Positions 41,205 through 51,593 of a stretch of DNA of 64,000 bases are shown piece after piece. The stretch covers positions 1 to 64,000 of the forward strand of contig JAEPRB010000040.1 of assembly GCA_016758965.1 (NCBI GenBank). Direction: 5' to 3'. The number at the start of each line of letters is the position of its first letter. Position 1 is the first letter of the stretch. The DNA comes from Circinella minor. Lineage: Eukaryota > Mucoromycota > Mucoromycetes > Mucorales > Lichtheimiaceae. A model generated the notes under the pieces. That model was not told the origin of the DNA, did not search any database, and worked only from the letters and a program-made list of their open reading frames with translations. The position numbers and the translations under genes were made by a program.

Positions 41205-41440
41205 GAATATTTAGTGTAAATAAATAACTAAATTATAGTTTTGATCCGACACTCTGCAGATGATGGCCAAGAAATTTAGACGTAAAGAAGATAAATGTTA
41301 TGCACATAAATGAAACAGGAATTTAGAGCTTGTTATAATGGTTAATAGCTATGGTAGAGTATCTTATCATCTCTGGGAATTTACGAATAATTAGCAGTTG
41401 TACTTGATAATAATAGAAATAATTTTCGCTTTCACTTAAT
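41205..41440 (+). repeat. Dispersed ~260-bp repeat, copy 2
   Basis: Second copy of the repeat at 31690-31960, in the same orientation. It ends just before the outer edge of the left palindrome arm. Confidence 0.75.
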
Positions 41441-41628
41441 AATTAATCCTTTTTATTTATTATCAGGGAAAAATCAATAGAAGCATATCTAAACATTATC
41501 TATTTTTTTCTTTGCTTCTTGGGGTTAGGAGCTGATGGACGGATGAATAAATGAATGAATGAATGGATGAATGAATGAGAGGGGGGGAAGAGAATTAACA
41601 TCTATTATTTGTTATTTTATTATGATAG

Positions 41629-43632
41629 CTTACAGAAATGTGAACAGATATTGGAAAACCAGGTCGTTTACTCTTCTCTATATATTGTTCACGGTCAACA
41701 ATTTATTGGAAACATTCCATCGACGATAGTGGCCAAAAGTGTTTTCATTCAAGTACGGTAATTATACTTTTTTATCCTCTTTTTCCCTTTTCTTTATTAC
41801 ACTTTACTCCCAAAACATTCTACTGTCCCCCCCCCAAAAAAAAAAATTACTATATGGTTCCATCTTTGCGAAGTTACAATGATGCGGCAACTTCTATGAA
41901 AAAAGTGCGAACACATACAAGCATAGCATTCTTCCTCTTCATGGTTTATCACCCAATATTTTTTTCTTTCTAATATGTTCTTATATATACAAATAGACTA
42001 GTACTTTATAAAGGATTTCAACCCGTTGAAATGACTCCGCTTTTAAAACATCTAACAGAAATGAAAACGTGTGAATCAAGAAAATGCTTCCAAGTAACAA
42101 TTTATTTTGTGGATTATTAAGTTATCAGCATAGTAACGAAAAGAATAATATGCTAATTATCATCACTATTTAGCTTTCGAAAGCATTTACGCGATCAATT
42201 CACGACAATGAAAATAACGGCGGTTGCCCTGCTCCCTTACTCAAGCTATTAAATATTGAGATCGACAGCATGACCACAGTTATTTGCAGATCCAAAGGTA
42301 TAATTATCTATGACGGGGGCTTCTTTTATTTTAGTTTTCTTTTTGGGGAGGTGTTGTTGCCCTTTCTCCTCTCTTTCCTTTACTATTTCTTTCTTTCTCT
42401 GCAGGAGTCAGAAAGAAAGACAAAAAAAAAATGCTCTTCTATATAGAAAATTAGAAAAGGACAAAAAGAAGCTTGTACATTTATATTCATACATTTAACT
42501 TTCTCCCCTTCCTGTTATATTTATTATTTATCTTTTGTTATCAGTTAGACGCCTTCTGTTAGGATGAAGCATTACTAAAAGAACTAGGCCAGATCAAATT
42601 TAACGATATATCCTTCAATAATGAATTAACGAGTGAATGTTTTCAAATTCTTGGAGCTGTACCGGCAAGGTAAAAAAAAGAAGCCAACATGATACAAACT
42701 AGAATGAAATTATAACGAATGCCATGATGATGAGAATATAGATATACTTAAAACACGTGTGTATGCGGGGAGCGAAGATGGAGTTCTTGATTATTTGTGA
42801 AGGGAAATAAAAGACGGAAATGGGTTTATTTTCCTAATATGAAATGGAATGGAAAGGCACGGATCACATGTGGGTGAAGTTCTAGACGTATGAAGGGGAG
42901 AAAGAGAAAGGGTAATGAAAATGGGTAAGTGGAAGATTAAAAAAATAAGGAACATTTGTTTAGTGAAATTGGTTAATGTTTCTAATCAGTATGTTCCATA
43001 ATAGATTCATGGCGCAGATCACCTTACTTAACATTTCAATTATGCAAACATTTTTTCAATTTCACCATTATCAGGTATTTTTTAGTTAACTTTCTTTATT
43101 CTTTTTTATACAAGCTAAATTGATAATAGGGGACTCTTTTCTGGGGGGAGAAACGGAGGAAGAAAATGAGTATAGTATAAGAGGCAATAATAAAGTAAAG
43201 AAAAAAGGTTTTACTTTGATAACAGCAAAAACAAAACGACAACGACAAATATAGGATCTCAAGTGGGATGAATATTGTCGGTTGTGTGATTCTGCGTGGG
43301 CTCATGACTTTGCTTCATTGCTCGATAGAGCAATATTTGAATCATGCCCCGTATCGGAATCTATAGTGATACGATCCTTGACAAAATTTTGTTCATGTTC
43401 TGTTATATTATTTACTGTTTTGGATATAAATTATTCAAAAGAAGAACGAATCAAGTTATATGGACGATATTCCAACCATCGAACTTTATTCTTAAACTCG
43501 TTTGATAATGATATTATTATTATGGATGATGCTGATAGTCATAATTACAGAAGCAAACAAAAAATACAAAAGCAGAAGAAACACCAATTAACACGCGATT
43601 TAGCCATCGTGCAGCGGCTGTTGTTTACATAG
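41629..43632 (+). pseudogene. Broken 5'-truncated inverted copy of the gene at 45166-48118
   Basis: This copy has counterparts of exons 4 to 9 of the intact gene but nothing for exons 1 to 3, because the duplication begins in the third intron. Two lesions show it is dead. The sixth exon counterpart has lost 2 bp near 42277, shifting frame. The seventh contains an in-frame stop at 42560-42562 a few codons in. The last exon (about 43255-43632) is still open and differs from the intact copy at only about ten residues, most near its start. Splice sites are mostly kept. Confidence 0.9.
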
Positions 43633-43724
43633 AAGCAGAAGAAGGGTCCTTTTGCCAATAAACGGGGTTTTTCAAGGAGTAAAAAAATATATATTAGAAA
43701 AGAACTCTTTTTTGTAAGATTATT

Positions 43725-43789
43725 GCAAGATCTCATGTGATCTATGTTTTATTAATATTATGATTATCATTAGTACTTCGTTATTGTGC
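43725..43789 (+). repeat. 65-bp segment kept in direct orientation (left copy)
   Basis: The segment 'GCAAGATCTCATGTG...TTATTGTGC' recurs at 44997-45061 in the same orientation, although everything around it is inverted between the arms. One arm has therefore had this segment flipped. Both copies are 65 nt with a few mismatches, and both ends carry GC. Confidence 0.85.
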
Positions 43790-43979
43790 ATATTATAACT
43801 GCTTCTTTTCCCATTTATTCTTTATCAACATGGTTTCTGTGTAGCTAATATTTTTATGAATGTCGTAACTATTATAAATGATGTTCTTTCTACGAAATTA
43901 GCAAAGGTCTCTGTATTACTATATGTAAATATGCATAGGCTACGTTATTTTTCTTTACATTCGGCAAAATATTGTCATA

Positions 43980-44792
43980 AGGTGCATCCTAACTTAAACC
44001 GTTAAAATATGGGGTGGAATAAGAATCGACAAAGAATTGTCAGAAATAAAGTTATAAACTTTTTGAGCCGTTATATATGTTAATTGAAGTATTTTGAAAA
44101 GATGTTACGCAGCAGCTTTTAGAAAAACACATTTTCCATTGAGATTTGTTACTTCAAAGTTTTGTCAAAATATGTTATTTTATTAAATAAACCTAATATT
44201 TCAACAAAGGGATAAGGACTGTGTACGTAACCTATAAAAGTGGATGAATTATGATTACACAAGGTTCCTACTTGTTGATTATAGCTCCTGATTTTTACCA
44301 TTCCATTTTCTTAACTATGGGAGGAAGTCTCAATAAAAGACAAAATATATATAAGAACAAGAATAACCCTCGAAAAATAGTTGTTTCTAAATATTACTTG
44401 CATGAAGATACTGTCCTCTATACCAATAAAAATTCAAATGATTTTTCGGCTGTTGCTGAATAGCAACCAACTAAAGTATAACCTGATCTGCCATTCTTAT
44501 TAAATAAACAAATAGAACCAGGCTCTCACAAAAAATACTGGGCCAATAGCAGAAATATCAAATGGTACTATGAAAACTAAGCAAAAAAGAAGAAGAAAAA
44601 GAGTAGAATACTTCCTAATACTACACACATATATATTATCATCCTTTTTCATAAAATATATAATAAATTTCTATAGTATTTCACAGACTTATCTATGAGT
44701 AGTAGAATTTTGACAACCTCATTGGTGACAATATTATTACCTGACGGTATCTGAAAATATCTACAAATAGCGGTTTAAGTCAGGGTGCACCT
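43980..44792. mobile_element. Mariner-like MITE at the exact centre of the palindrome
   Basis: An 813-bp element with inverted ends of about 23 bp (left 'AGGTGCATCCTAACTTAAAC', right its inverse with one or two changes), flanked by TA at 43978-43979 and 44793-44794. No transposase is encoded; a 70-codon open frame at 44251-44463 has no recognisable content. Removing the element and one TA would leave a perfect palindrome centred on that TA ('AAAATATTGTCA-TA-TGACAATATTTT'). The first eight bases AGGTGCAT are shared with the MITE at 29942. Confidence 0.9.
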
Positions 44793-47310
44793 TATGACAA
44801 TATTTTGCCGAATGTAAAGAAAAATAACGTAGCCTATGCATATTTACATATAGTAATACAGAGACCTTTGCTAATTTCGTAGAAAGAACATCATTTATAA
44901 TAGTTACGACATTTATAAAAATATTAGCTACACAGAAACCATGTTGATAAAGAATAAAAGGGGGCAAAAAACGAAAAAAAAAAACAGCTATAATATGCAA
45001 GATCTCATGTGATCTATGTTTTATTAATATCATTATTATTATCAGTACTTCGTTATTGTGCGGTAATCTTCCAAGAAAGAGTAAAAAAAAAAAGCTCCTC
45101 TAATAGATTTTTTTTACTCCTTGAAAAAAACCCCGTTTATTGGCAAAAGGACCCTTCTTCTGCTTCTATGTAAACAACAGCCGCTGCACGATGGCTAAAT
45201 CGCGTGTTAATTGGTGTTTCTTCTGCTTTTGTATTTTTTGTTTGCTTCTGTAATTATGACTATCAGCATCATCCATAGTAATAATATCATTATCAAACGA
45301 GTTTAAGAATAACGTTCGATGGTTGGAATATCGTCCATATAACTTGATTCGTTCTTCTTTTGAATAATTTATATCCAAAACAGTAAATAATATAACAGAA
45401 CATGAACAAAGTTTTGCCAAGGATCGTATCACTGTAGATTCTGATGCAGGGCATGGTTCAAACATTGCTCTATCGAGCAATGAAGCAAACCCATGAGCCC
45501 ACGCAGAATCACACAACCGACAATATTCATCCCACGTGAGATCCTATATTTGTCGTTGTCGTTTTGTTTTTGCTGTTAGCGAAGTGAAACCTTTTTTCTT
45601 TAGTTTCTTATTGCCTGTTATACCATATTCATTTTCTTCATCCCTTTCTCTCCCCCCCCCAAGAAAAAAGTCCCCTATTGTCAATTTGGCTTGCATAAAA
45701 AAGAATAAAAAAAAGCTAACTAAAAAAATACCTGATTATGGTGAAATTGAAGAAATGTCTGCATAAGTGAAATGTTAAGTAAGGTGATCTGCGCCATGAA
45801 TCTATTTTGGAACATACTGATTAGAAACATTATCCAATTTCACTAAACAAACCTTCATCATCATCATTTTTTTTATTCTTCCACCCCCTCGTATTTATTT
45901 TTAAGATAATCTTTTTCTCTCTCTCCTGCTTCTGTGCCATCTACTCTCCTCCATTGTAATCCGTGCCTTTCTCATTTTTTATTATTTCAATTTCATATTA
46001 GGAAAATAAACCCATTTCTGTCTTTATTCCCTTCTTCGACCCCTTTCATAAAAAGTCACTAACTCCTGCTCTCTCCCCACATACACACTTTCTTTAAATA
46101 TATATTCATATATTTTCATTATTATACATTCACTATGATATCATGATAATTGTGTATAATGTTGGCCTTTTTTTTACCTTATTGGTACAGTTCCAAGAAT
46201 TTGAAAACATTCATTCATCAATTCATTATTGAATAGTTTCTTGTTAAGTTTAGTTTGGTCTAGTTCGTTTAGTAATGCTTCATCCAGCCGCAAGGTATCC
46301 AACTAATAACAAACAAAACGGAAGGGAGATAGTTAGATGTGTGAATAAAAAAGGTACACGCCTTTTTCTATGTTTCTATATAGAAGAGCAGTTTTTTTTT
46401 TCTTTTCTGGCTCGTGCAGAGAAAATAAGAAACAAATAAAAATAACGGAGGGAGAGAAGAAAAGATAACTCTCCCTCCCCCCAAAATAATAATAATAATA
46501 AATACCTTTGAATCTGCAAAGAATTGTTCTGTCATGCTGTCGATCTCAGTATTTAATAGCCTGAGTAAGGGAGCAGGGCAACAACCATCATTTTCATTAT
46601 CATGAATTGATTGTGTAAATGCTTCCGAAAGCTAAATTATAATAGTAATAATAACAATTATAATTTTATTTTTTTCTGTTATTATGGTGATAACTTAATA
46701 ATCTACAAAACAGTAGTATAATTGAACTATTATCATTATTATTGTTACCTGGAAACTTTCCCTTGGTAACCATATTTTCATTTCCGTTAAATATTTTAAA
46801 AGCGGAGTCATTTCAACTGGTTGTAATCCGCCATAAAGTGCTAGTCTATTTGTATATATAGAAACCCATTAGAAAGAAAGAAAATATTAAATGATGAATC
46901 ATGAAGGGGAAGGATGACAATATATGTATATTATGCTTATGTGAATGTGCGCCTTTTTTTGGAAATTACCGCATTATTATAACTTAGTAAAGGAGAAATG
47001 ATATAGTAGTTGTTTTGGGGGGGCAGTGCAACGGTGTAGGAGGAAGAAAAAGGCAATAAATAAAGGAGAAAAAGGAAGATGAAAAGATATAATTACCGTA
47101 CTTGAATGGATACACTTTTGGCCACTATATTTGATGGAATGTTCCCAATAAATTGTTGCCCGTGAACATTATATAGAGAAGGATGAATGACCTGATTTTC
47201 TAAAATCTGTTCACATTGTTGTAAACTATTACAATGATTAAAATAACAAATATAAATGTTAGTTATTCCCCCCATTCATCCATCAGCCCCTCCCCCCCCT
47301 CGACACACAC
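44793..47310. repeat. Right arm of the large inverted duplication
   Basis: Inverted counterpart of 41525-43979. It carries exons 4 to 9 of the intact minus-strand gene plus about 370 bp of downstream DNA. Since the intact gene continues past this arm to 48118, the right arm is the parent side and the left arm the derived, truncated copy. Confidence 0.9.
44997..45061 (+). repeat. 65-bp segment kept in direct orientation (right copy)
   Basis: Counterpart of 43725-43789. Flanks on the centre side ('ATAATATGC' before it) match the left arm only when inverted, while the 65-bp segment itself matches without inversion. Confidence 0.85.
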
Positions 47311-48118
47311 ACTCCACGAAACAAAAAAAAAAAGCACTGTTTAGCTATGCTTCCACTTGATTTTTCCTAATAAGAAAAAAAAAGATTAATTATTATTTAC
47401 CAAAGTTGATACTGCATATGCGAGGATGCTTCGATCTCCATAAGCCAAGCACATGATGGCATTCGCAGATCACCTAAAAGGTCGTACAAAAGTCGATGAG
47501 TTTGAAGGTCCCGGTACGCCTCAGTCTCACGTAACTTTTTTTGGTATATGGACGATTTTGGATTTAGTTAGATTCCGATTATCATTATTTTTTTGTAAAT
47601 ATAAAGCATTTGTTTATGTCAATTCACATACACATTACACACTATACTATCATATTATAAGATCACTAAAAAAAACCTTACTTTGAAGCATTGATGGAAG
47701 ATCTGTTGACGGAGTGTATCAAATGAAGGATCTGCAAGTATGGTAGTTAAGCAGAAATGTTGCCCAATGAAATATAAAGCCCAATTTAATAGCGGCGCAT
47801 TCGGTTGTAATTGCCGACAAAGGAAGTCGAGAATAATTAACCGGATTGTATACACTAAAAAAATATATTCATATACCAGAAGGTGTGTTTTTTACACACA
47901 CAAGGAAAATGATGATAATAAATTATAATCAGAAACGGGGTCGGGATTTTTTAAGCTTATTCTTTTCCTTTTAGCCTGATACCGTTACGTTTTGGTTTGT
48001 GTTCAACTTTGAGATTTACCGCTTGTTGACATAATGAATCAATCGCAATAGGATCTTCGAAATCGCGTTCAATTAAGATTGGTAAAAGATTAATGACATT
48101 ATGTTGATCAATGGACAT
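45166..48118 (-). CDS. Conserved-looking protein of unknown function, nine exons
   Basis: Nine exons join without a frame break: 48118-47983, 47854-47682, 47525-47401, 47225-47097, 46845-46749, 46631-46506, 46302-46178, 45816-45732, 45543-45166, giving 457 residues. I do not recognise the family. The protein looks largely helical and soluble ('VINLLPILIERDFEDPIAID', 'LLYDLLGDLRMPSCAWLMEI'), without membrane segments. A cysteine/tryptophan-rich block 'WDEYCRLCDSAWAHGFASLL' opens the last exon; the C-terminus is basic with Lys/Gln-rich 'SKQKIQKQKKHQLTRDL'. Nine clean junctions with consistent phase argue that it is a working gene. Exons 4 to 9 are duplicated in inverted orientation at 41629-43632. 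The acceptor of exon 3 ('GTGAG') is the weakest site. Confidence 0.8.
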
Positions 48119-49091
48119 TGATATTATTACTATTATTGTAAAAGAAAAAAAAGTGGGGTATTAAGTTTTTTCAGTAGCGTAATAAAAAAATATTCTTTTA
48201 TTTGGGGGGAGTTAAAAAAAAAAAGAAAGAGGAGTATAAAGCAATATAAGTTAGAAGTATTGGGAGTAGTAAATAGTATTATCTATGAAGCAGCAATTTC
48301 CTCTTTCTCCATCTCCCTTTATCCTTTATTCTTCCCCCCCCCCCACCACCACACACCTTTCAAGTAATAGGTGTAATAATAACATTAATACTAGTATATA
48401 AAATAAAAGAACTTGTTTATTTGTTTTTATTTTACCTGGTATGTTTCGTCAGAATATATTACTTTTGGTAATCATGCCATCGTTCATACAGTAGTGTTTG
48501 TAAGAGGACAATTAAAAACATGCGATTTGGGATTGTTTAGCGGGGGAGAAAGTATAATATACCAAGCATTTTTTAACATAAGGGGAGCTATGCCAAGCCT
48601 TTGGGATATGTATAAACATTGTACTTATGCATCGGTGCCTGATGTAAGAAAGAAAGGAGTATGTGGTATACTCTATTTATCCTATTCTGTTGCTATTATT
48701 TGATTATTATTATTATTACTATTATTATTATTATTATCGATTTAATGTATTTTATTTATTTTTGGGGGGTACAAAGTTGGTTGAATGAATAGGACAATTA
48801 TTATGCCCTATAAAATCAAATAATCAAATATAATGAAGAGAAAGCGTGACTCTAAAAAAGACTTTTAGGAAACGGGAAGAAGTTCAAGAAAGTTCTTTTT
48901 TATAATTATCCAAGTTTAGGCAAAATAAAGCTTCCCAAAAAAAAAAAAAACTTATTTTAGTTTCCTTTTTCTTGTTTATTTTTTTTTTTTTTATTTCAAA
49001 TAACTTTTTTCTTCTATTTCTTCTTTCTCTCTTTATTTTTTATTTTATTTTTTACTACAGAACTATCAGATAAATTAAGATTATAATAATA
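48119..49091. other. Divergent promoter region with an orphan open frame
   Basis: About 970 bp between the nine-exon gene (leftward) and the AT-hook gene (rightward). A C10 run lies at about 48336-48345 and an (ATT)n run at about 48705-48738. A 96-codon plus-strand frame at 48413-48703 contains 'LGLFSGGESIIYQ' and 'GAMPSLWDMYKHC', not recognised; it may be a relic. Confidence 0.4.
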
Positions 49092-50315
49092 ATGAGTCGT
49101 CCATCAATTGAATTTTTTCTTCATCCGCCGTCTCCTCCACGTCCAGAAGAACCATGTGTTGTACTCCCACCAGTAAGCTCTCTGTTAAGAGATGCTCCAC
49201 TTTCTCCACCACCACCACCATCTATATCAGCAAATCATCTATCTTTAAAGCAATCCACTCCACCATTACCACAAATCAGTGAACCATCACCATTATTACA
49301 TTCTACTGCTATGGCAATGACACATCATACTACTTTTGATCTTGTTGAACCATTGCCCGCTCTAACACTTTCGATACCTTCTCCTTCATCCGCTTTTTCA
49401 TCACCAGCAACCTCACCTTATCCATTGGATACACCACAATCTTCTCCAATATCATCACCTCATCCAGGTTTATTATTACCACCACCATGTAATACTCGAC
49501 GTAGTCGTTCACTTTCTAACGCATCAACATCATCTAATGGTTCTACTTTTTCTTTACCTTGTAATACGTCACCATTATTTTCATCGTCGTCATCTCCACC
49601 ACCATCAACTACAACTTCAACGACACGTCGTTTATCGGATCCTCCTCTTTATTCTGCAATTGACCGTTACCATTATCAGCATCATAATAATAATGGTCCT
49701 TCAATGGATTCTTCTTGGCAAAGACCACAATCAGCATCTCCATCTCTTCCTCCTGCCAATCCATCACCTCCTTTTGTTGCCAAACGAAAGCGTGGGCGTC
49801 CACCAAATGCTTCTCGTCAAGTTTCTCAGCGTGATTGCTATACTTTTGTTACACCCACCGTATGGGAAGTAAAACAAAAGCAACATATTAATGATAGGCA
49901 TTATAATAATGATAACAACAATAATAATAATAATCACCATGACAATTCTTATAACAACGTATCAATTAACAACACAGACAATAACCATAGTGATGGTAAT
50001 ATGACGGTACTTTTATGGCCTGAAGAACCTCGACGGACTAAAGGAATGAACACATTTACAAGTACTCGAATGGATAGTACATTAAGTATTCCAAAGAAAA
50101 AACGAGGCCGAAAACCTAAAGTTCAATTAGCGGGAAATTCTTGCTTTGTTTGGAGAGACTTGACAGCTCGTCGTGGTGCTAATCGAAAACGAAAGTCACC
50201 AGCATCAACAACATCAACAGATGAGGAACGATTGGTTGTTCGCGTTGAAAGTATTAAATTAAATTCATCAAATAACACAACACCCTCCTCTTCACCATCA
50301 CCATCCAGCTGTTAA
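49092..50315 (+). CDS. Ser/Pro-rich nuclear protein with two AT-hooks
   Basis: An intronless frame of 407 residues. Two AT-hook cores that bind the minor groove of A/T-rich DNA are present: 'KRKRGRPPN' (RGRP at about 234-237) and 'KKKRGRKPK' (RGRK at about 338-341). The rest is mostly Ser/Pro-, His- and Asn-rich disorder. Two short blocks that are not low complexity follow the hooks, 'RDCYTFVTPTVWEVKQKQ' and 'GNSCFVWRDLTARRGANRKR', and look conserved, with a Trp/aromatic pair each. The N-terminus 'LPPVSSLLRD' resembles short motifs found at the start of some Mucorales transcription factors. Likely a chromatin or transcription regulator, with unknown targets. Start is the first ATG after a long T-rich, CT-rich leader. 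Confidence 0.78.
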   Translation: MSRPSIEFFLHPPSPPRPEEPCVVLPPVSSLLRDAPLSPPPPPSISANHLSLKQSTPPLPQISEPSPLLHSTAMAMTHHTTFDLVEPLPALTLSIPSPSSAFSSPATSPYPLDTPQSSPISSPHPGLLLPPPCNTRRSRSLSNASTSSNGSTFSLPCNTSPLFSSSSSPPPSTTTSTTRRLSDPPLYSAIDRYHYQHHNNNGPSMDSSWQRPQSASPSLPPANPSPPFVAKRKRGRPPNASRQVSQRDCYTFVTPTVWEVKQKQHINDRHYNNDNNNNNNNHHDNSYNNVSINNTDNNHSDGNMTVLLWPEEPRRTKGMNTFTSTRMDSTLSIPKKKRGRKPKVQLAGNSCFVWRDLTARRGANRKRKSPASTTSTDEERLVVRVESIKLNSSNNTTPSSSPSPSSC

Positions 50316-51557
50316 TTTTTTTATACGTATTGCTTTGTTTTGGCATTATTACTGTCAAACTCTTTTTTTTTTTTGGAAAACTTTATATATTTGTATTTTG
50401 CTTTCTTTTTCTTCATTTACTATTTACTATTACTATTATTTACTATATCAATCCATCCTTATATATTGTTTCTCTGATACTCATTGATTTTTTTTTGCTC
50501 TCCCAAACACACACTCTCTCCTTCTGTTCTCTCCTCCGCTTTCACTCAATCCTACTTCTTTTTTGTGTACTAAATATGATCCCGTTTTTTCTTTATGCGA
50601 AGAGTTTTTTTTTTAAAAAAAAAAATTATGTATACTTGTTTTTGACTTTTTTTGTATCTAATAATAATATGACGATATGGAAATTCCTACTGTTTTGGTA
50701 CATATGCAAAACTGAAACTTAATTAGATGTATTACATCACTTGATATTCTTGTTATGTTAATGAATGAATATATATGTGTATGTGTGTGTAATTGTTTAC
50801 TAACTAATTATTTGAGATGTTACTACTTTCTTTATCAAGATTAAATTATATATTCATATATGTTTATCAATTACCCGAGCCACATGAGATGATGCAAAAA
50901 ATAACATTATGATTGTAAAAAGGGTCAACTATACTTAGTGTGACCACCAACGATTAGTTAGCCCAAGAATATCTTTTCGTCAAATAGCTTTTTTTTCATT
51001 TTTTTGATCAATATAATAATATATCTATAGCGCTGTATTATTGTATATGATGACGCACAACTGTAGGTGAAAAAAAAGAGAGGACTCAGGAAAAACATCA
51101 AATCGCAACATTTCTGATGGTATGTATCTCGTGGGTATAATTTGTTTTTGGACGAAGTTACACGAACTAAACCCTTTAGTATTATTATAATATATTTTTT
51201 ATATCATAATACCCAACATCCAACACGTTTTTCGCCATCAGTGCTTCATCAGTATGTGTTAGTAAAAAAGTAACAAAATAAGATAAAGTTATTAAATATG
51301 TTCGTGTTTAATTCCGTAATTAGTATGAATAACTAAAAGAGAAAAAAGAAAAATTATCTATATTTTTTCTTCTGTGATATTCATCAGCATAGTAGTATAT
51401 CCTTACGTAGTACCTTCTTTTTTCTTTTGTTACTCATTATCATATCCCACTCCATCCTTTTCAATAAATTTATTGATGGATTCTTCTACCATCTAACTGA
51501 AAAAAAATTATTATTATTACGTATTATTATTATCATACTCGCTTACTGCTGAAAAAA

Positions 51558-51593
<36 letters not shown>

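Larger units (their letters stand above)
41525..43979. repeat. Left arm of a large inverted duplication
   Basis: This 2.45-kb stretch is the inverted counterpart of 44793 to about 47310. Similarity begins in the intron before the first duplicated exon (shared 'gctgatggacggatgaat'-like sequence) and runs to the TA at 43978-43979. Identity is lowest at the outer end and almost complete in the innermost 140 bp. The arm carries the broken gene copy listed next. Confidence 0.9.
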
